A DNA stretch of 64,000 bases from Corbicula japonica (taxonomy: Eukaryota; Mollusca; Bivalvia; Venerida; Cyrenidae). A model generated the notes under the pieces. It saw nothing but the letters and a program-made list of their open reading frames with translations. It did not search any database and was not told the DNA's origin. The translations under genes were made by a program, and so were the position numbers. The stretch lies in NCBI GenBank assembly GCA_038501625.1, contig JAZAYU010000008.1:620001-684000 (forward strand), read 5' to 3'. Below, in pieces: positions 48,901 to 59,280 of the stretch (its first letter is position 1; each line of letters starts with the position of its first letter).

Positions 48901-51900
48901 ACATTGTCCTCCTCCTGCAAAACACATGTATGAACTACTGACTTAACAAATATTTTTGACATGGATTTTAATTATTCATCTTCACAATACATTATTCATT
49001 TATGACCAAAGAGCTATGGGTAGAGCATGAAACTCCTAATCCAGTACTTGCCAGTTTGAATCCCACCATGGCATAGATTCTATTACAATTTCCTTTACCA
49101 TTTCCTCCATATATATGCCTTTATGGCATGGGCGAAATGTGTAGATCTAGATCAGCTGGCACATCTGTGCTGTCAGATCAGGATCTGCACTGTTCACGTT
49201 TTGATTATTAGGTTATTTCTGATCATGATGCCACCAGTGCAGATCCTGATCAGACGGCAGATCCTAGATCTATACTGGTCACACATGCGTAAAAATGCTT
49301 ATATATGGAGAAAAGGGTTAATCCATCTATGGCATGAGTACTGGTTGAACCCTGAAAGCAGCTAATGAGCATGATTATTTCAAGCTCAAAAATGTTTTGG
49401 TAGCAAATCAAAAAATAAACAGGTTTAAACTAAACAGCAGTTAAAGTCCGGTAAAACGTTTCTGTTAAAACAACCAAAAATGATACTGTACACAGGAAAA
49501 TGTGCACCATGTGTTTTACCATACAAAGTGGTTCAAAAGTATGCACATACTGATTTTAACTAGACTGTGTCATCAGGACACTGATGCCTCCACTGCTGCA
49601 ACAACATTTGTTATAATTTTGTACCAGGTATTAACAACATGTGGTGATCATGATTAGTAAATGAGGAGTAAGTGCCACAAAATTTAATAACTAACATAAA
49701 CGAAGGGCCATAACTCTGGTGAAAATTGTTGCAAGACAATGTCCTTTACAACAATCTTCACATCATGTCTAATCATCTGTGCAAGTTTGAAAGAAATCAG
49801 CTAAATAGAAAATGTGGAGTTGATGCCACAAAATTTTGTAAGTGAAATAAACAAAGGGCCATAACTGAGGTAAAAATGGCAGCAGGAAAAAATCTTTTCT
49901 TTATGATCATCTACCCATCCAGCTTGATAATGTGTGCAAGTTATAAAGAAATCTGTCCAAAAGTAAATGTGGAGTTAATGCCACAAGATATTATTACTGA
50001 AAAAAACAATGGGCCATAACTCTGGTAAAAATGGTCGCATGAAAAAATCCTTTCTTCATGATCATCTACACATCTTGCTTCATCATCTGTGCAAGTTTGC
50101 AAGAAATCCCCCTTGTAGTTTAGGAGAAAATGACGCCACAAGATTTAATTACTGAAATTAACAAAGGGCCATAACTCTGGTAATAATGGTCGCAGGGAAA
50201 AATCCTTTCTTCACAATCATCTACACATCCTGCTTCATCATCTGTGCAAGTTTGCAAGAAATCCCCCTAGTAGTTTAGGAGGAGTTGACGCCACAAGATT
50301 TAATTACTGAAATTAACAAAGGGCCATAACTCTGGTTAAAATGGTAGCAGGAAAAAATCCTTTCTTCACGATCATCTACACATCCTGCTTGATCATCTGT
50401 GCAAGTTTGAAAGAAATCCGCCTTATAGTTAAGGAGGAGTTGACACCACAAGATTTAACTACTGAAATTAACAAAGGGCCATAACTCTGGTAAAAATAGT
50501 CGGAGGAAAAAATCTTTTCTTCACGATCATCTACACATCCTGCTTGATCATCTGTGCAAGTTTGAAAGAAATCCGCCTTATACCGTATAGCGGGTAATTT
50601 CTGCGGGTGTCAAATTTCTGCGTTTCTGCGGTCTTTGTGTGAAATCGCAGAAATATATCCAGCAGAAATAAAAAACCAGCAGAAATTTAAATCGCAAAAT
50701 ATTATCTCATTTTCAAACGAAAATCGTCGGAGTGGCCATGTCCGAGATAATCCGTTTTATAATAAAGACAGGGTAAAATAATTACGATCAATTACCGCAC
50801 ATTGTTATCATATAGGCATACTATAAACGCGACATTTGCTCAAACATTTCTCAAAAATTCTATTCAATTGAATAGTTGTTTGAGAGTTGTTATTCATCGA
50901 TGATTAATATCTTTGTAATTTTTTTAATAAAATAAATTGAGTAGCAGGTATTACTCATGAATAAAATCTGTGAAAAACAAATAGTATGCGTATATCATAG
51001 TCGTGTTATTCTTACGACACCTTTCCCAATATGAACCGCAGAAATTTATCCTTCATGGGAACCGAAAACGCAGTAATAAAAAACGAAGAAATTTTTGCAT
51101 CCATTTTTGAGGGCAAAACGCAGAAATTTATGACCGCAGAAATAACCCGCTATACGGTAGTTTAGGAGGAGTTGACGCCACAAGATTTAACTACTGAAAT
51201 TAACAAAGGGCCATAACTCTGGTAAAAATAGTCGGAGGAAAAAATCCTTTCTTTACGATCATCTACACATCCTGCTTGATCATCTGTGCAAGTTTGAAAG
51301 AAATCCGCCTTATAGTTTAGGAGGAGTTGATGCCACAAGATTTGGGGACGTACGTACGGACGGACGGACAAGTGCAACTCTATATGCCTCCCACTTTGTG
51401 GGGGCATAAAAATCTCTCCCTTCTGGGCATAAAAGTGGTTTAAAAGTATGCACATAATAATTTTTGAAAACCTCTCACTTATGGGCATCAATGTGCTTCA
51501 AAAGTGTGCATATACTGATTTTAAAAACCTCTTGCTTTTTGGCATCACAGAAAACAAAAGTGACATAATCACAAAAAGCAGACTGTGAGTAATCTAAGTA
51601 CACAATAGCTCAAGATAAAAAAAAAGAAAGATTGGAGACCAGTCTCAAATCTCAAGCATCTGACTGACTGAAATGGCGACCAGTTACCATTTCAGCCAAT
51701 CAGATGCTGAGATGTTTGAGAGACTGGTCTCCAGATTTAGTTTTATGATCCTGAGAAGAGATGATACCTCGGTGGATTCAGCGTCAGTAGAGTCCTCTAC
51801 TATCACATTGAGTAGATCATCAGAATAGTTGTCTCCTATAGGCTGAGGGTAAAGGTCCTCATAGTAACCATCCTCCTCTGAAACAGTACAAAACACCAGT

Positions 51901-54900
51901 GCCCAAGGTTATAAAACTGAGCATGGAAACCAGTCTTAAATCTCAAGCATCTGACCAGTCGCCATTTCAGCCAATCAGATACTTGAGATTTGAGACTGGT
52001 TTCCAATCTCAGCTTTATAACCTTCAACCCAGTGGTTGGAATCCGCTGGAAAAAATTCAATCACCTTTCTTTATAACTGATCATCGATTAATGAATATAA
52101 CTATACACACTTCCTATCTAGATGAGTATCATTTAAAGATTAAGAAAAGCAAATGAAGTATGAAGCAATCAGTATTTTTAAAGACACACTTTATGTTGAT
52201 TTTATTTCCTTTTTGCTTTTTCATTGAACTAAATGATAAATGGCAATTAACATGTAAAGATACTTTACAAATTTCAGAGTTTATCTGTAGCAATTGTGTC
52301 TCAGTACCAATCTGTCATATCAGTGTTACCTTCAAACTCCCTATCAGCTGGAAGGGCAGGCCACATTTTCTCTGTTGCTGAGTCTAACAGTTTCTTCCTG
52401 GCCACTTTCTCCGACCTTCCATTCAGGAACAAACCTGATAAAGAAACATTTTACATATGCTAATAATGAAACAAGCTGTTTAACAAGTAATCTGTACGTT
52501 TGGTTTTTGGTAAAATCCTTTACTCAATAGGAAATGTATCATATACCAGGTGCAGCTTGGAACCAGAGTAGACCAAGATCACCCTGATTACCTTTCTGTG
52601 CAGTCTGATCAGGATCTGCACTGTTCGATTAATGTTATGAAACAAGTGGTGTAGATCCTGATCTGACTGCATGGTTGCACATGGGATAAAGCGCATGGAG
52701 TAAAAGGTGAACTTTATCCTAGCAATGAGCAGACGACAAATATTTTCTATAAATATGCTTTAATGCTAAGTACAATATATAGAAATCATGAGAAACAGCA
52801 GGCTCTATCTGCTTTGTTTCTCTATAACTTATAACCGATTCTTCCACGAGAACTCACCCATGATGTACATCTTAAGAAGTAATCGCTTCTTGTGAGGAGG
52901 TACCAAAATGAAGTCATAGTCCCGCTGAGCTAATCGCTGGCTGAACATGGGTACCATCTTCATAAAATCTGCTGCTGTCCTGCGTATTGACTTCTTCACA
53001 CTCTCTGGTAATAGAATAATTCACAATTTAACATAAACAATAAATCAGAATAATACAGAAATAAAACTAGACTAGCACAAATTTAAAACAAACACAAAAT
53101 AAAGATAAATTGTATGTAACTTTGATTTTTGTAACAACCCCATAAAAATACTCTTTTTTCAAAACTTTTACATTTTTCGTATAAGAATATATATGCATTC
53201 ACAGTATTTCATGTAGGAAACTGATTAAAAAGATTTAGTATTGTGCTTAATGGGATGAAAGGCTTCCCAAATGTCAATGCAATTGCAGAGGCATGTTCAA
53301 TTATAACATGAAATATTCTTAGTATTGGTAGGCCCTATGGCGAAGATCTAATATTTTATAACCATAAGTGTTATTTTAAAAATTACTTCAACACATTTAT
53401 TTACCCGAGAACAGTGATCTTGGTGAAATTTCAGCGTGAGTTTCCACGAGATCATCAAGTACTTCCCAGAGCACCATGTGAAGGGCATCTCCGATATACT
53501 CCGCTTCTCTGCAGTACGTATTGATGATGTGGATATGTCGAGCAAGATCGTGAACTGGGGCAAACATGGCTGGCATTCGCTGTATCTTTTCTGTAGAACA
53601 GAGAAACATTTAGAACATGTTTTAATATTTGAACAATAAGACTAACATTTACTTTCATAATTTGAAGGGTGCAAGACAATTATCATAAGTCAATATAATG
53701 AACATAAATATTTTATTAACAGAAGAGTTTGAAATACCAATTCTTATCATACCTTCTTGAACATATCAAAATTAATTTATTAAACATTTCATCTAACAGT
53801 TTTTTTTGTACTTTTCAAGTAATTCAATGAACCAATATAAATAAGGTACTCAGTGAAAATTTAATAAATGAACACTTTATGAAAACAGAACTATCAGAAA
53901 CCGACATACCATGTGCAATTTTGGCCTTGATGATGGCAGTCATGAATTTTCTGGTCTCTGGCGTGAGTTGACCAGACCCCGATGTGGCGATGTTTGGCCA
54001 GACAGCCCTCTTATAGCAGCTCTTGGTAGAGTGACAGAGGGTGCGAGATAACAGGTACATCAGGAAGACTGCCAGGGCAATAAGCCATGTGGCCTGAACA
54101 ATCAGCAGGAAGTAGATAATGTATCCCGAGGTGAGCCAGGCTGAAGGTGTGGTAGCAGGGGTATAGTTGGAAAGCAAGGCTCCAATAAATGTGTTGCCAA
54201 CATTGCATAAAATGCTGAATATTAGGAAGACGTTGCAGCTAGTAAGCCTGAAGGGCCTGATGAGTAAAGCTGCTATAAACCAGAGCAACGTGAAGATGGC
54301 AGTCACCATTGCCTGCACCCTGATGTAGTTGAAGGCAGCTGTACAAATGATGAGGAGAATAAGCTTGACAAGCTGTATTATGGACTTGTAGTATCTTCCT
54401 CTATACTTGTACGAGGAAAATATCCACATGGAATCATTCAGCCATGATCTATTCAGATGAATCTTGTACTCAGTTTCTTTCATCAAGATAAATGAGAGGT
54501 ATCCACAGGGAGTTCCTGTCATCCCCTCTTGTCGTATCTTCCAGACAAGGAATGCTGGGTAGACGAGGAATACCAGGATCAGGTATATAATTGCTGGGGC
54601 CGCAAACTTCCAGTGATCTACCGAGAAACAGTCGTACTGGTTCATGGTGTACACTTTGCTAAATTCTCCTTCACATTCAAAGATCCTAAAGAGAGCTGTG
54701 CCAAGTGGCAATGATAGAAGGTGAACCAAAAACACTGCAATAAACTGCACCCAGGACATAAATCTTCTTGCCCATGTCTCAGGATAATACAAGTAATACA
54801 TAGCAGCATGAAGAAGTGCGTATATAATAGCCAACCCAGCCGCTCCGCCGAACCATACATAGATGATGATCTGGTATGAGGATCCTACTGTCGCACTGGG

Positions 54901-55290
54901 GGTATAGTAGCTCTGTACACTATGGTATACACTGGTGTTGGTAAATTTCATCATCTCCCAGGCATCAGCATTAAACCCAAAGGTGAAGAAAGTATACCTG
55001 AGCCATCGTTCTGGATACACCCATCTTAATGCCATGGACTGGATCAATGCAAATATCTGACAGAAGTCGAAAACTAGCAGGACAACATCCAACCAGACCA
55101 GGTTGACACTTCTCTTCTTTTTCTGATCAATGATATCAAACACTTCATCTTCATCATCTATTATTGGTAATTCTTCATCTTCATCATCTTTTCTAACAAA
55201 ACGAGCTTCTGGTTTCTGTCTGTATGTGGGGGTTCCAAGCCAGTCTGTGGTCAGGAGAGGATACACCTCTCCCTTCTTATGTTTAACCAT
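43993..55290 (-). CDS. Unidentified ~906-residue multipass membrane protein, ten coding exons
   Basis: Joining exons 55290-53910, 53590-53405, 53004-52858, 52434-52330, 51877-51768, 48914-48850, 46704-46530, 45992-45707, 44980-44816 and 44093-43993 gives 2721 bp, a multiple of three, with every phase matching and one terminal stop. The N-terminus is hydrophilic with an acidic patch (residues about 34-53). About eight membrane segments follow (roughly 63-87, 141-168, 177-203, 229-250, 303-322, 325-345, 353-374, 389-415), then a ~490-residue hydrophilic tail with acidic clusters, a 14-Ser run, a Ser/Pro-rich stretch and a final Lys-rich segment. No signal peptide, pore or enzyme motif is recognised. 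The YKSIIQLVKL..IRPFR hydrophobic block distantly resembles TRP/polycystin-like domains; that is a guess, and no function is assigned. Confidence 0.88.
44225..44420. repeat. Family A MITE, degenerate copy
   Basis: TTTGATCAGGATCTACATTG and GTTGATATGGATCTACACTG; ends eroded. Confidence 0.6.
44816..44980 (-). CDS. Membrane-protein gene, coding exon 9
   Basis: Acceptor GCTTTTACAG, donor GATGAAG|GTAATT. The only open frame needs one base from exon 8 and leaves one base. Encodes SVLGSQPSLHGSQDLSDHE, then an acidic EEEESEEE stretch. Confidence 0.85.
45002..45230. repeat. Family A MITE
   Basis: AACCCTTTCCTCTATATTAT to GAAGGGAAGGGTTA, CCTTTCCT subfamily; the flanking TTAA is mutated on both sides. 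Confidence 0.8.
45707..45992 (-). CDS. Membrane-protein gene, coding exon 8 with poly-Ser run
   Basis: Acceptor AACATTTCAG, then ACT and twelve AGC codons, AGT and TCT (14 Ser in a row), followed by Asp-Ala-Ala-Arg-Arg-Pro and a Ser/Pro/Arg-rich stretch to RGRSPTG. The in-phase donor is ACAG|GTCTAT, a weak site; an upstream alternative G|GTCACC is out of phase with exon 9, so the weak one is preferred. Confidence 0.8.
46176..46227. repeat. Family B half-copy abutting family A
   Basis: GGGCCAAAGATCATAAAAGT and GTAGACCAGTTTGGAATCAC stop where the TTAA of the next element begins; the right half of the palindrome is not found on the other side of that element. Confidence 0.55.
46228..46471. repeat. 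Family A MITE
   Basis: TTAACCCTTTACTTCATTGA to AGAGCAAAGAGTTAA with TTAA on both sides. Confidence 0.85.
46530..46704 (-). CDS. Membrane-protein gene, coding exon 7
   Basis: Acceptor TTATATTTAG; one base completes a codon, then PNIEEPERRRGLHEEEEDSE, further acidic residues, VPPPFPKHSVKFGHV and RPISATSK to AAG|GTAAAG (phase 0). Confidence 0.88.
46770..47345. repeat. 47-bp tandem repeat with 141-bp higher-order unit
   Basis: Basic units such as CATGAAAATCCTCTATCTCT followed by GGCCTAAAATCAATTTAAGT and GCAAGG recur at about 47 bp. Three successive variants form a 141-bp block whose starts fall at 47005, 47146 and 47287. The first two blocks look identical by eye, implying very recent duplication. 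It extends out of exon 7's upstream flank into the intron. Confidence 0.9.
47688..47849 (-). pseudogene. Decayed Tc1/mariner-type transposase C-terminus
   Basis: The minus strand reads ...GRIVDLTGIFVREWNIIPQ, then HQLVNSMRRCLEKC and IHNGGFTHY followed by TAG. The REWN-I-P-Q, LVNSMRRCLE and final GG-TxY pattern matches the C-terminal end of Tc1-like transposases (EWDxIP..LVxSMRRR...GGxTRY). A stop immediately upstream (47852-47850) and loss of the catalytic region show it is dead. An AGTTCTGCACACTTGG stretch near 47500 may belong to its terminal repeat. Located in the exon 6-7 intron of the membrane-protein gene. Confidence 0.8.
48608..48830. repeat. Family A MITE
   Basis: TTAACGCTTTACTCAATATA to TAGTGTAAAGGATTAA, 20 bp from exon 6 of the membrane-protein gene. 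Confidence 0.8.
48850..48914 (-). CDS. Membrane-protein gene, coding exon 6 (65 bp)
   Basis: Acceptor GTGTTTTGCAG, donor GGAGAC|GTAAGT. Encodes EEDNVQGMLRNLPEVGLIDL plus Glu and two bases. Short but both splice sites are strong and phases fit the neighbours. Confidence 0.85.
49006..49078 (+). repeat. tRNA-derived SINE or tRNA relic
   Basis: GAGCTATGGGTAGAGCATGA (box A-like) and CAGTTTGAATCCCACCA (box B and acceptor-like) stand at tRNA spacing. Stem pairing is poor, so not a functional tRNA. Confidence 0.5.
49098..49321. repeat. Family A MITE
   Basis: TTTCCTCCATATATATGCCT to TATATGGAGAAAAGGGTTAA; starts 20 bp after the tRNA-like relic. Confidence 0.8.
49640..51410. repeat. 155-bp tandem array with a GACGGACGGAC terminus
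   Basis: Units carry GGGCCATAACTCTGGTAAAA, ATCATCTACACATCCTGCTT and AGTTTAGGAGGAGTTGACGC at about 155-bp spacing (e.g. 50166 and 50321). The right end leaves the unit at GGGACGTACGTACGGACGG and closes with CCTCCCACTTTGTGGGGGCA. An inserted MITE (50583-51157) splits one unit. The first units, 49640-49980, are the most diverged. Lies in the exon 5-6 intron of the membrane-protein gene. Confidence 0.88.
50583..51157. mobile_element. TA-flanked MITE inside the 155-bp array (element D)
   Basis: Left end CCGTATAGCGGGTAATTTCT (then GCGG) and right end CGCAGAAATAACCCGCTATA (then CGG) are inverted. TA at 50581-50582 and 51158-51159 is the target duplication: the uninterrupted neighbour unit reads CGCCTTATAGTTTAGG, giving the empty site directly. 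Interior is rich in TTTCTGCG / CGCAGAAAT words in both orientations and has no transposase frame. TA duplication suggests Tc1/mariner-type mobilisation. Confidence 0.88.
51628..51753. repeat. Family B MITE, downstream flank of exon 5
   Basis: AAGATTGGAGACCAGTCTCA to CCAGATTTAGTTTTATGATC. Its edge is about 14 bp from the exon 5 donor on the minus strand. Confidence 0.85.
51768..51877 (-). CDS. Membrane-protein gene, coding exon 5
   Basis: Acceptor TTTTGTACTGTTTCAG, donor ACCGAG|GTATCA. Two bases then EDGYYEDLYPQPIGDNYSDD and an acidic stretch to ESTE. 110 bp, so skipping it would shift the frame. Confidence 0.88.
51901..52030. repeat. Family B MITE, upstream flank of exon 5
   Basis: GCCCAAGGTTATAAAACTGA to TCAGCTTTATAACCTTCAAC. 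It starts 23 bp from the exon 5 acceptor on the minus strand, so the branch point may lie inside it. Confidence 0.85.
52330..52434 (-). CDS. Membrane-protein gene, coding exon 4
   Basis: Acceptor CATTATTAGCATATG..TTTATCAG, donor TTTGAAG|GTAACA. Reads LFLNGRSEKVARKKLLDSAT then EKMWPALPADREFE; the other two frames contain stops. Confidence 0.88.
52512..52709. repeat. Family A MITE, degenerate copy
   Basis: AAATCCTTTACTCAATAGGA to GCATGGAGTAAAAGGTGA; lies between exons 3 and 4. Confidence 0.7.
52858..53004 (-). CDS. Membrane-protein gene, coding exon 3
   Basis: Acceptor TTCTATTACCAG, donor ATCATGG|GTGAGT. Reads SVKKSIRRTAADFMKMVPMF, then QRDYDFILVPPHKKRLLLKM: a basic, probably helical cytoplasmic segment. 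Confidence 0.88.
53405..53590 (-). CDS. Membrane-protein gene, coding exon 2
   Basis: Acceptor CTCTGTTCTACAG, donor TTCTCGG|GTAAAT. Reads KIQRMPAMFAPVHDLARHIH through EYIGDALHMVLWEVLDD to SLFS; soluble-looking helical region directly after the membrane domain. Confidence 0.9.
53910..55290 (-). CDS. Membrane-protein gene, coding exon 1 (membrane domain)
   Basis: A single 1381-bp exon holds the start ATG and all predicted membrane segments (residues 1-460). An in-frame TAA lies 27 bp upstream of the ATG within the same exon, fixing the start at 55290-55288. Ends phase 1 at CACATG|GTATGT. Two Cys in the third extracytoplasmic or lumenal loop (about 206 and 221) could pair. Confidence 0.92.
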
Positions 55291-55326
55291 TGTTATCTCT
55301 GGCCTATAAATTCCTTAAATTGTTAC
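55291..55326 (-). other. 5' UTR part of membrane-protein exon 1
   Basis: CACTTGTTTTTCAG is a good acceptor on the minus strand, giving 36 bp of leader before the ATG. At least one non-coding exon should lie further upstream (above 55326). Confidence 0.65.
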
Positions 55327-58300
55327 CTGAAAAACAAGTGAATATTTGGATTTAAAACTGGAAAGGTTATAATGAAAAGCGGACACATTAGCTGTGAACC
55401 CTGTTTCAGTTGCAAATGGAAAATAGGTTATTGTGGTATCACTTAATTTCACTGGCATGAAATTTTGTGCAATCACCAAAAAGACTGTTTCGTGCGGATG
55501 TAAAAATCGCCTACTATACTGAAATTTGTTAAACCCTCGAGTTGTACAAATGTGCACAATTATGTGAATGAGAGATTTGCTATATCCCTCCATTCGGTAA
55601 GATCTTTACACATTCTAGTTGCTCTGGTTTAATAAAGTATAAGCTGTACCTCTTTTTTGTTTATCATCGACATTGCATATGTACTTTTTTCGCGTCATGT
55701 TTTATTATGAATTATCATGATGAGCAATAGGTCCAGTTAAAAAAATAAGCTGGAGAGAAAATTTTAAAATAGATACAGACAGCCAGTATGACGTCATTTA
55801 ACAGCAAATTAGAGGCCTCTAGATTTGGTTTACAACAGTCGTTTATTCATAGATAATGACTGAGTCAAATTCCTGATATGCCTAATATATCACTTTTTAT
55901 TTCAAAAGATGTGTGATTTTCGCCTATTTAAAGTCTTAAGTTCAAAATTAAATTGTTCTTTATAAAGTATATTCAGTACAGGCAGCACAGATTCAACAGA
56001 ATCCACGCTACCACTGCGGACGGTATTTCGTTTGGGGGGAAAATCACCGCGGACAAGCTCTTGGAGGTCATCGTGATTCTACCAGGATGATCATTTTGTC
56101 CGCTTATCGGCACAGACACAGCTCTGCAGGTGGTTATAAATATTTATCAGCGTGACATCGCGGGGATTCCCGGCGACGTTTCGCGTACCAACGCGGACGC
56201 TCATTCATGTACTGATTTATTTAAATATCTTATTTACATGTATTTCATATCAGAATTAAACCAGAACCATTGTTTTAGATTCCCTTAAATTTGATGAAAA
56301 TTGATTATATAATTATTTTAAATATCAAATTCAGGGCTTTCCCCGGGCAATTATGGCATACCGGGGCCGGGATGCCTTAATTTCTAAACTAACATTTGCA
56401 AATTGCTTATAATCCGCCGGTATGCCATAAATCCTGGCCGGGATGCTTTAAAATTCAATATACAAAGTCAATAAACATGTCAAATTACGAAACTTTCTCG
56501 CCAATTTCAAGCGTTTCTCTGATATTGTTAAGCATCTACTGTACAAGATCACTTCTTACAATATTTAATGAGCTTCTGCTGTGTATCAGAAGTCGGATAT
56601 TTGGATGAGTGTCTGTTGAATACAGAGAAGACGGTCGTAAATCAACCAATTAAGAACAGATTATCTCGGCAGTTATGATGGCCTAAATGAGATTAAAATC
56701 AGTATATTGTTCTTTGATGACCTGCTAACTGTGAAGAGTTGTGAGCATGTATTGCTAAGTGGTAAATGATAATCTTGTCACTTATATTAACAGGCGAATA
56801 CAGAAGGTTTATTATAACAAATTGTAACCATAAATGAAGACGATTTTAAATTAATTTGATGTTATAAAAGTACTAACTGAAAGTACTAACTGTACATCTT
56901 TAAATGCTGTCCATATCAATAAATGGCCATTCTACTGAACATGTTGACTTTTCAACAAGTCATGTATTAAATTGTGGCATAATCATAATGAAAAGAACAG
57001 GTCTGCAATCAAGGGCTGTGTATATATTGCAACAAGAGACAATTGTGGCATGTTTTTAGACTGATGTACATAAAAAATGAAGCAACAACTGTTTTGTATT
57101 AAGTACAATACAATAGCAAATCTGTGGTAGTTCTGTGAAAAATGTACTTTGTCATATTTCAATAAAACTTAGATTACTACTAGTTGCTTTGTGCTAAATA
57201 TATATTAATATAAATTGTATTTGTAAGATACACCCCATCAACCATGTGAAAACATTTTGCACGAATTAGCACGTCACGTGTTGGATGCCAGGATGCCTTA
57301 AAATTTTTCTGGGGAAGGCCCTGAAATTATGTATTATAGAAATAAATTGTTTATGGCATATACGTGTTATCTTGTAAATTGTAACTTATTATCAATCCTC
57401 TTTGAGTAACCATGAGTAAAGGCTTTTGCCGATCATCAAAATATGTTAATTGATATGCACCTGGACATAAACAAAATGTTCGTAACAGTTTGCTGATCAA
57501 TTGTGATTTGCGCCTGCAAAATTTCAAAAGATTGGTCAACAGTTTACTTAGTTTATTGTAACTATTTTGTATCTTCTTTATTATTTTGTTCCAAAAACAA
57601 AGCAAATCAATAGCTGATAGCCTTTGCATCTTACTCAGATATTTAACTTAATGCGGAGTGAATTGTAAATTTGTAATTAATGTTCCTTGAATAGCGAAAG
57701 ATAGCTTTCCGGATGCACATGAGGATACATGACAGGAGATTCTTTTTCTGCTAGCTTTCTGTATCTTTCGGTGGCAGGCTTTCAGATATTCGCTCATTAA
57801 ATATATGAGCGATCTTTCGAAAAACATAAACATTTAAGTATTTAGGAGTTTGTATGACTATATTATTGAATTATAACAGTTGCAAAAAACATAGATCTGC
57901 ACATCGACTATAATTGTATTATTTGGTAGTAAAGTTTATTATAGATTTTGCTTTAACATCAAATAAAGTAATAAGGATTAAGATATATTTTACTTATCTA
58001 AACAGAAATGTGCATGTGTAAAAAATTAGCAGACGTAAATTTCAATAAATAATGCAACCACGTTCGCGTGACTTACCACGGGGGATTCCCCGCATTATCG
58101 CGGCGGTAACTGATTGCCTTGAGACATCAGCTTATCCCCGTGATGAATTTACACGATCACTGTTACAAGTATAAGTCCGCTTATTGCAGGGGGCGAAAAT
58201 TACTCAGGCCGTGATGAAAAAATCGCGGGGATGAGCAGAAAAAAATTAATTGGCGCTGCGTGTACTACCATTAAAAACACTAGCATGATAACGTCCTTAA

Positions 58301-59280
58301 AGATATCCTCCTATCATGTTCGAGATTTTCGTTCGATTGACGTTCAGAATAACAACAAATTGGCGCTACTTTACAACTGGGCATGCTTACTATGAATGTT
58401 ATGTTTACATTTGGTAATGGCATTCTATATAGCCAATTGTTTGTTAGTGCAGTGATTGTTGTTGGGTCTTGTGTTGTAATAGATCACCAGTTTATTTGCT
58501 GAAATCATCCACATTTGGCACTAGTGTTTTGTTAAGCCTGTATAGCTCTACTGACATAGACTTCCCAAAAGTTGAAAAAAAGTGTCTGACAATTGATCGG
58601 ACAAGATGTGAAAATCTGTTTGACCGAAACAAATTCTGTAAGACCGGAAAATTGTTAAAAAAAGGCATAAGCAAGTATTAGGAGTTTAAATTTTTGTCTG
58701 ATATTTGGTCTGATTACATGAGAAATCATGTCTGACCAGCCAAAAAATTACCGGACAGGTCCATACGTCTGGCAACTTTCGGGACGCCTGCTGACATATG
58801 GGGCTAGAAAAGGACCAAGGTGTCTTGACTTTGGGCAAAATTTGTCAACAATTCCTAGTTACAGTATTCCCAATTAGACGGGATTAAATATCAACTGTCA
58901 TAAAACAACGATGGGAACTGATAATAGAACCAATATATCAACTATAAAAATGAGTACGTTTGTTTATTTCCGATGTACAAAATAAGAAATAATTACCTTG
59001 ATTTTTTTTCATACGCCATATTGTTTACCTGTTGCCTCACGGAGATTTTGGACGGTGTTCAAACATTTATTATAAAATCATTGACGTTAACTCATATAAA
59101 TAAAACCAGTCTAAGTTCTGTGACATTTATATTTGGTACCTGGCCTTTAGCGCAGCGCGCTACCGTTTCTGAATGAAGGCAGAAAACCATTCATGTTTAC
59201 CTTTGAACTCCGATATATTGAGATAAAGCTTGACACAAATTCTCTCTGATTTACGTGATATTTTCGAACGAATCATCTAA
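55327..59280. other. Intergenic region between two head-to-head genes
   Basis: Must contain the promoter and non-coding first exon of the minus-strand membrane-protein gene and the promoter of HYI. No TATA box or exon is called. It includes a CG-rich patch at 55980-56210, element G, and a second CG-rich patch at 58060-58240; both patches share words such as TCCGCTTAT and GGGGATTCCC, so they may be ends of one larger interrupted repeat. Confidence 0.5.
56332..57323. mobile_element. Non-autonomous element with CAGGGC ends (element G)
   Basis: Left CAGGGCTTTCCCCGG and right CTGGGGAAGGCCCTG are inverted; AAATT at 56327-56331 and 57324-57328 is a 5-bp duplication. GGATGCCTTAA words recur near both ends. 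992 bp, no transposase-like frame. Ends and 5-bp duplication match element I, suggesting the same transposase group. Confidence 0.7.

Noticed and set aside
49006..49078. Functional tRNA gene
   Set aside because: Box A and box B resemblances exist but acceptor and anticodon stems do not pair adequately by eye; treated as a SINE or tRNA relic.
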